Assembly (NCBI GenBank): GCA_023412515.1
Contig: JAEYNO010000278.1
Location: 1-8,918, forward strand
From: Actinomycetes bacterium
Lineage (GTDB): Bacteria; Actinomycetota; Actinomycetes; Actinomycetales; Cellulomonadaceae
Length of the DNA: 8,918 bases
Direction: 5' to 3'
Within the stretch, counting starts at the first letter, position 1. Each line of letters starts with the position of its first letter. The notes beneath the pieces are model-generated. The model was not told the DNA's origin, ran no database searches, and saw only the letters and a list, made by a program, of their open reading frames with translations. Positions 5,784 through 8,918 of this stretch are shown here, in pieces. A program made the position numbers and the translations under genes.

Positions 5784-6605
5784 TCACGCGTCGAAGGAGT
5801 GCTCCGCGGCGGGGAACGCGCCCCCGCGGACCTCGTCGGCGAAGGCCCGGGCTGCCGCCGTGAGCGCCTGCCCGACCTCGCCGAACCGCTTGGCGAAGCG
5901 CGGCGACCAGTCACCCATGCCGGCCATGTCGACCCACACCAGCACCTGCCCGTCGCACTCCGCGCCGGCGCCGATCCCGATCGTCGGGATGCGCACGACC
6001 TCGGTGATGCGCGCCGCGACCGGCGCCGGCACCATCTCGAGCACGACCGCGACGGCGCCGGCCTCGGTGACGGCGACCGCGTCGTCGCTGATCTGCTCGG
6101 CCGCCGGACCGCGGCCCTGCACGCGCGGGCCGCCCAGCGCGTTCTCGGACTGCGGCGTGTACCCGAGGTGCGCGACGACCGGGATGCCGGCCGCCGTGAG
6201 CGCGCGGATCTGCGGCACCGAGCGCTGACCGCCCTCGATCTTCACGGCCGAGACGCCGGTCTCCTTCATGACCCGCACCGCGCTCGCGAGGGCCTGCTCG
6301 GGTCCGGCCTCGTACGTGCCGAACGGGAGGTCGGCGACGACGAACGCGCGCCGCGCGGCACCGGCGACGGCGCGGGCGGCGACGACGATCTCGTCGAGCG
6401 TCACGGGCAGCGTGGTCGCGTACCCGTGCATCGTGTTCCCGATGGAGTCGCCGACGAGCAGCATGTCGATGCCGGCCTCGTCGAACAGGCGCGCCGTGAC
6501 CGCGTCGTACGCGGTCAGCATCGTCAGACGCTCGCCGCGCTCCTTCGCGGCCTGCAGGTGGTGCACGCGGACTCGGCGGGGGGTCGGGGCGTCGCTCGTC
6601 GACAT
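5784..6605 (-). CDS. panB: 3-methyl-2-oxobutanoate hydroxymethyltransferase
   Basis: PanB transfers a hydroxymethyl group from 5,10-methylene-tetrahydrofolate to alpha-ketoisovalerate, giving ketopantoate, the first committed step of pantothenate and CoA synthesis. The 273-residue TIM-barrel protein has the usual length. Mg ligands are D53 (VGDSIGN), D92 (ADLPFG) and E124 (KIEGG, with substrate-binding K122). The predicted catalytic base is E190 (VVLEMVP), and IGIGAG (209-214) is the conserved late-barrel loop. The ATG at 6605 gives a short polar lead before the fold (RVRVHHLQAAKERGE). No ribosome site is seen, but TAGGCT ends 6 nt upstream, suggesting a leaderless mRNA. No panC or panD lies beside it. 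It is divergent from glnA2, and the pairing resembles the M. tuberculosis panB-glnA2-glnE neighbourhood. Confidence 0.97.
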   Translation of the reverse strand: MSTSDAPTPRRVRVHHLQAAKERGERLTMLTAYDAVTARLFDEAGIDMLLVGDSIGNTMHGYATTLPVTLDEIVVAARAVAGAARRAFVVADLPFGTYEAGPEQALASAVRVMKETGVSAVKIEGGQRSVPQIRALTAAGIPVVAHLGYTPQSENALGGPRVQGRGPAAEQISDDAVAVTEAGAVAVVLEMVPAPVAARITEVVRIPTIGIGAGAECDGQVLVWVDMAGMGDWSPRFAKRFGEVGQALTAAARAFADEVRGGAFPAAEHSFDA

Positions 6606-6611
6606 GGCGCG

Positions 6612-6617
6612 AGCCTA
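6612..6617 (-). promoter_or_regulatory. -10 element of panB, leaderless architecture
   Basis: On the minus strand TAGGCT (6617-6612) fits TAnnnT and is followed by CGCGCC and the panB ATG, so the transcript would begin at the start codon. There is no obvious -35; a 16-bp palindrome (6632-6647) occupies that region instead. Confidence 0.55.
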
Positions 6618-6631
6618 GCCCGCGGCCCCCT

Positions 6632-6647
6632 CGCGGGACGTCCCGCG
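6632..6647. promoter_or_regulatory. 16-bp perfect palindrome at the panB -35 region
   Basis: CGCGGGAC-GTCCCGCG is exactly self-complementary. Its centre is about 34 bp upstream of the inferred panB start point and about 118 bp upstream of glnA2, so it could be an operator for panB or a shared site. Chance GC palindromes are fairly common in DNA of this composition, which limits confidence. Confidence 0.4.
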
Positions 6648-6745
6648 GCCGCCCTCCGCAGCCGCCCGGGGACGCGCGCCGCACCCCGGCCGGGCCCGGA
6701 CGCGCCGCGCGGTGGACGCGCGCCCTGCGGGGCCGGGGCATCAGG

Positions 6746-6751
6746 CAGGAT
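6746..6751 (+). promoter_or_regulatory. Possible weak -10 of glnA2
   Basis: CAGGAT (6746-6751) ends 6 nt before the glnA2 ATG, the same spacing as at panB, and differs from TAnnnT only in the first base. The same bases contain AGGA, which could serve as a short, distant ribosome site, so a leaderless or a leadered start are both possible. No -35 is clear. Confidence 0.3.
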
Positions 6752-6757
6752 GTACGC

Positions 6758-8095
6758 ATGGACAGGCAGCAGGAGTTCGTCCTCCGGACCGTCGAGGAGC
6801 GGGACATCCGCTTCATCCGTCTGTGGTTCACGGACGTGCTGGGCATGCTCAAGTCGGTCGCGGTCGCGCCCGCCGAGCTCGAGCAGGCGTTCAGCGAGGG
6901 CATCGGCTTCGACGGCAGCTCGATCGAGGGCCTCACGCGCGTGTACGAGGCCGACATGATCGCCAAGCCCGACCCGTCGACGTTCCAGATCCTGCCGTGG
7001 CGCGGCGAGCGGCACGGCACCGCGCGCATGTTCTGCGACCTGCTGACGCCCGACGGCGAGCCGTCCCTCGCGGACTCGCGCTACGTGCTCAAGCGCGCGC
7101 TGAACCGGGCGAGCGACCGCGGGTTCACGTTCTACACGCACCCCGAGGTCGAGTTCTACCTGTTCGACGCGCCCGCGGACCCGTCCCGCCCGCTCGTCCC
7201 CGTGGACCAGGGCGGCTACTTCGACCACGTGCCGCGCGGCACCGCGCACGACTTCCGGCGTGCCGCGATCACGATGCTCGAGTCCATGGGCATCTCGGTC
7301 GAGTTCTCGCACCACGAGGCCGGTCCGGGCCAGAACGAGATCGACCTGCGGTACGCCGACGCGCTGACCACGGCCGACAACATCATGACCTTCCGCACGG
7401 TCGTCAAGGAGGTCGCGCTCGAGCAGGGCGTGTTCGCGTCCTTCATGCCCAAGCCGCTGGCCGACCAGCCGGGGTCGGGCATGCACACGCACCTGTCGCT
7501 CTTCGAGGGCGACCGCAACGCGTTCCACGAGCCGGGCGCGCCGCTCGAGCTGTCGAAGGTCGCGCGCTCGTTCATCGCGGGCATGCTCACGCACGCCGCC
7601 GAGATCACGGCCGTGACGAACCAGTTCGTCAACTCCTACAAGCGGCTGTGGGGCGGCGCCGAGGCGCCCTCGTTCATCTGCTGGGGACACAACAACCGCT
7701 CGGCGCTCGTACGCGTGCCGATGTACAAGCCCGGCAAGGGCAACTCGAGCCGCGTCGAGTACCGCGCGGTCGATTCCGCGACCAACCCGTACCTCGCGTT
7801 CGCGGTGCTGCTCGCGGCGGGGCTCAAGGGCATCGAGGAGGGCTACGAGCTGCCCGAGGGCGCCGACGACGACGTGTGGGAGCTCACCGACGCCGAGCGC
7901 AAGGCGCTCGGCATCGAGCCGCTGCCGACGTCGCTCGAGGCGGCGATCGCCGTCATGGAGCGCTCGGAGCTGGTCGCCGAGACCCTCGGCGAGCACGTCT
8001 TCGACTACTTCCTGCGCAACAAGCGCCAGGAGTGGGCCGAGTACCGCGCGCAGGTCACGCCGTACGAGCTGCAGCGGTTCCTGCCGCTCGTCTGA
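6758..8095 (+). CDS. glnA2: Type I glutamine synthetase, GlnA2-like
   Basis: This enzyme makes glutamine from glutamate, ammonia and ATP as a dodecamer. The 445-residue sequence matches M. tuberculosis GlnA2 (Rv2222c) nearly throughout, starting MDRQQEFVLRT. Motifs: FDGSSI (51-56), metal-binding HPEVEF with E130 and E132, HHEAGPGQNEID (185-196) with E187 and E194, GSGMHTHLSL (239-248) with H243/H245, NSYKRL (292-297), NRSALVRVP (313-321) with R314 and R319, and EYR (335-337). The adenylylation segment of standard GSI-beta enzymes (NLYxLPP-like) is replaced by EGYELPEG (361-368); Y363 is present but in a changed context, as in other GlnA2 proteins, so control by GlnE is uncertain. The ATG at 6758 is supported by homology. 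The stop codon lies 2 nt before glnE, so the two are co-translated. Confidence 0.97.
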   Translation: MDRQQEFVLRTVEERDIRFIRLWFTDVLGMLKSVAVAPAELEQAFSEGIGFDGSSIEGLTRVYEADMIAKPDPSTFQILPWRGERHGTARMFCDLLTPDGEPSLADSRYVLKRALNRASDRGFTFYTHPEVEFYLFDAPADPSRPLVPVDQGGYFDHVPRGTAHDFRRAAITMLESMGISVEFSHHEAGPGQNEIDLRYADALTTADNIMTFRTVVKEVALEQGVFASFMPKPLADQPGSGMHTHLSLFEGDRNAFHEPGAPLELSKVARSFIAGMLTHAAEITAVTNQFVNSYKRLWGGAEAPSFICWGHNNRSALVRVPMYKPGKGNSSRVEYRAVDSATNPYLAFAVLLAAGLKGIEEGYELPEGADDDVWELTDAERKALGIEPLPTSLEAAIAVMERSELVAETLGEHVFDYFLRNKRQEWAEYRAQVTPYELQRFLPLV

Positions 8096-8097
8096 CG

Positions 8098-8918
8098 GTG
8101 GCCACGACGCCGGGCCGGGGCTCGTCCCTGCCGACGCGCCTGACGCGCGTCGGCGTGGTGGACGTGCCCCGGGCCGAGCGGCTGCTGACGGACCCCGCGC
8201 TCGCGGCGGTCGACGCCGAGGTCGTCGAGCACGTGGTCGCCGCCCTCGCGGAGGTCGGCGACCCCGACGAGGCGCTGCTCGCGCTCGCCAAGCTGGCGGG
8301 CGCGGTCCACCGCGACGACGGGCTGACGGCGCTGCTGCACGAGGTGCTCGCCGACGACGGCCCCGCGCGTGCCCGACTGCTCGCCGTCACGGGTGCGTCG
8401 TCGGCGCTGGGGAACGCGCTCGCGGCGCACCCCGCGAACCTGCTCGCGGTCGCCGACCCGACGCCCGGAACGGGTGTCGCCGCGGCCGACGTGCGGGCCG
8501 AGCTGCTGCGCGCCGTGGACGCCGACCCGGACGCGGACGTGCCCGTCGCCGGCCTGACCGGCACGCCGGGGGTCGACGCGATGCGGCGCGCCTACCGCAC
8601 GCGGCTGCTGCGGGTCGCGGCGACCGACCTCACCGCCGAGGACCCCCTGAGCCGCCTGCCCGGCGTCGCGGCCGCGCTCGCCGACCTCGCGGCCGCGGCG
8701 CTCGAGGCCGCCCTCGCGCTCGCGCGCGCCGACCTCGACGACGAGGGCCATGGCGTGCGGCTCGCGGTCATCGGCATGGGCAAGGCCGGCGGCCGCGAGC
8801 TCAACTACGTGTCGGACGTCGACGTCGTGTACGTCGCCGAACCGGTCGAGGGCACGCCCGAGGACGAGGCGCTCGTGGCCGGCGCGCGGCTCGCCGCCGG
8901 GCTCGCGCGCGCGTGCTC
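8098..8918 (+). CDS. glnE: Glutamine synthetase adenylyltransferase/deadenylase, N-terminal part (cut by window end)
   Basis: GlnE adds AMP to, and removes it from, glutamine synthetase to match activity to nitrogen supply. The frame is open from GTG 8098 to the window edge: 273 codons of a protein that is usually about 1000 residues. The decisive motif is IGMGKAGGRELNYVSDVDVV (225-244), the nucleotidyltransferase signature of the N-terminal deadenylase half, with D240 and D242 as the predicted catalytic DxD. Residues 1-110 are helical and match the usual lead-in, including a TGASSALGNALAAHPANL stretch (98-115). The start lies 2 nt after the glnA2 stop, and no Shine-Dalgarno is visible, so translational coupling is likely; later GTG codons (for example residues 20-21) are less likely alternatives. 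The second, adenylylating half and the C-terminus are outside the window. Confidence 0.95.
   Translation, partial: MATTPGRGSSLPTRLTRVGVVDVPRAERLLTDPALAAVDAEVVEHVVAALAEVGDPDEALLALAKLAGAVHRDDGLTALLHEVLADDGPARARLLAVTGASSALGNALAAHPANLLAVADPTPGTGVAAADVRAELLRAVDADPDADVPVAGLTGTPGVDAMRRAYRTRLLRVAATDLTAEDPLSRLPGVAAALADLAAAALEAALALARADLDDEGHGVRLAVIGMGKAGGRELNYVSDVDVVYVAEPVEGTPEDEALVAGARLAAGLARAC

Noticed and set aside
6713..6718. TGGACG as the -35 of glnA2
   Set aside because: It lies 27 bp from the only plausible -10 hexamer, too far for a normal promoter.
5541..6959. 472-codon plus-strand frame across panB
   Set aside because: Arg-rich shadow of panB running into glnA2; no recognisable domain.
6524..7996. 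490-codon minus-strand open frame across glnA2
   Set aside because: It is the antisense shadow of a clear glutamine synthetase. Long antisense frames are expected in GC-rich coding DNA.
1..8918. Search by eye for CRISPR arrays, insertion-sequence ends, tRNAs, phage or defence genes
   Set aside because: No regularly spaced repeats, transposase, integrase or tRNA-like sequence was seen. Composition looks uniform across the window.

Overview
The window is very GC-rich and densely packed. Its genes point to an actinobacterium, probably of the Micrococcales (Cellulomonas-like). The clues are a glutamine synthetase very close to mycobacterial/streptomycete GlnA2 followed directly by glnE, a mycobacterial-type methionine aminopeptidase with an N-terminal extension, a polyphosphate glucokinase, and an RNase P RNA of the bacterial A type. 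The genus is inferred from style and gene content, not proven.

Layout. Positions 1-211 hold the 3' part of the RNase P RNA gene (rnpB), whose 5' part lies outside the window, followed by a strong hairpin. Next are a small unknown protein (337-618) and a PilZ-domain, probably c-di-GMP-binding, protein (739-1335), both on the plus strand. A minus-strand block follows. Read in transcription order from about 5517 down to 1349 it is methionine aminopeptidase (map), polyphosphate glucokinase, a small DUF6191-like membrane protein, a fatty-acid desaturase, and a DUF817 integral membrane protein. The first three are coupled by overlap or 1-nt spacing. The desaturase appears to have its own promoter with a palindromic operator. 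The desaturase and DUF817 genes are separated by a perfect 14-bp-stem hairpin. A 60-residue protein (5576-5758, plus strand) is divergent from map. panB (5784-6605, minus) makes pantothenate precursor and is divergent from glnA2-glnE (6758 to the window end, plus). glnE is cut off by the window end.

How the parts relate. This is mostly core metabolism and housekeeping: tRNA processing, N-terminal Met removal, polyphosphate-driven glucose phosphorylation, lipid unsaturation, pantothenate/CoA synthesis, and nitrogen assimilation with its regulator. The proximity of panB to glnA2 and glnE resembles the M. tuberculosis neighbourhood. I found no mobile element, CRISPR array, phage gene or defence cassette, and no clear new system. 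The items worth a second look are regulatory: a promoter/operator inside the 3' end of the DUF6191-like gene, apparent leaderless starts for map and panB, a 16-bp palindrome upstream of panB, paired 11-bp repeats before the PilZ gene, and the hairpin that ends only 17 nt before the DUF817 start codon.
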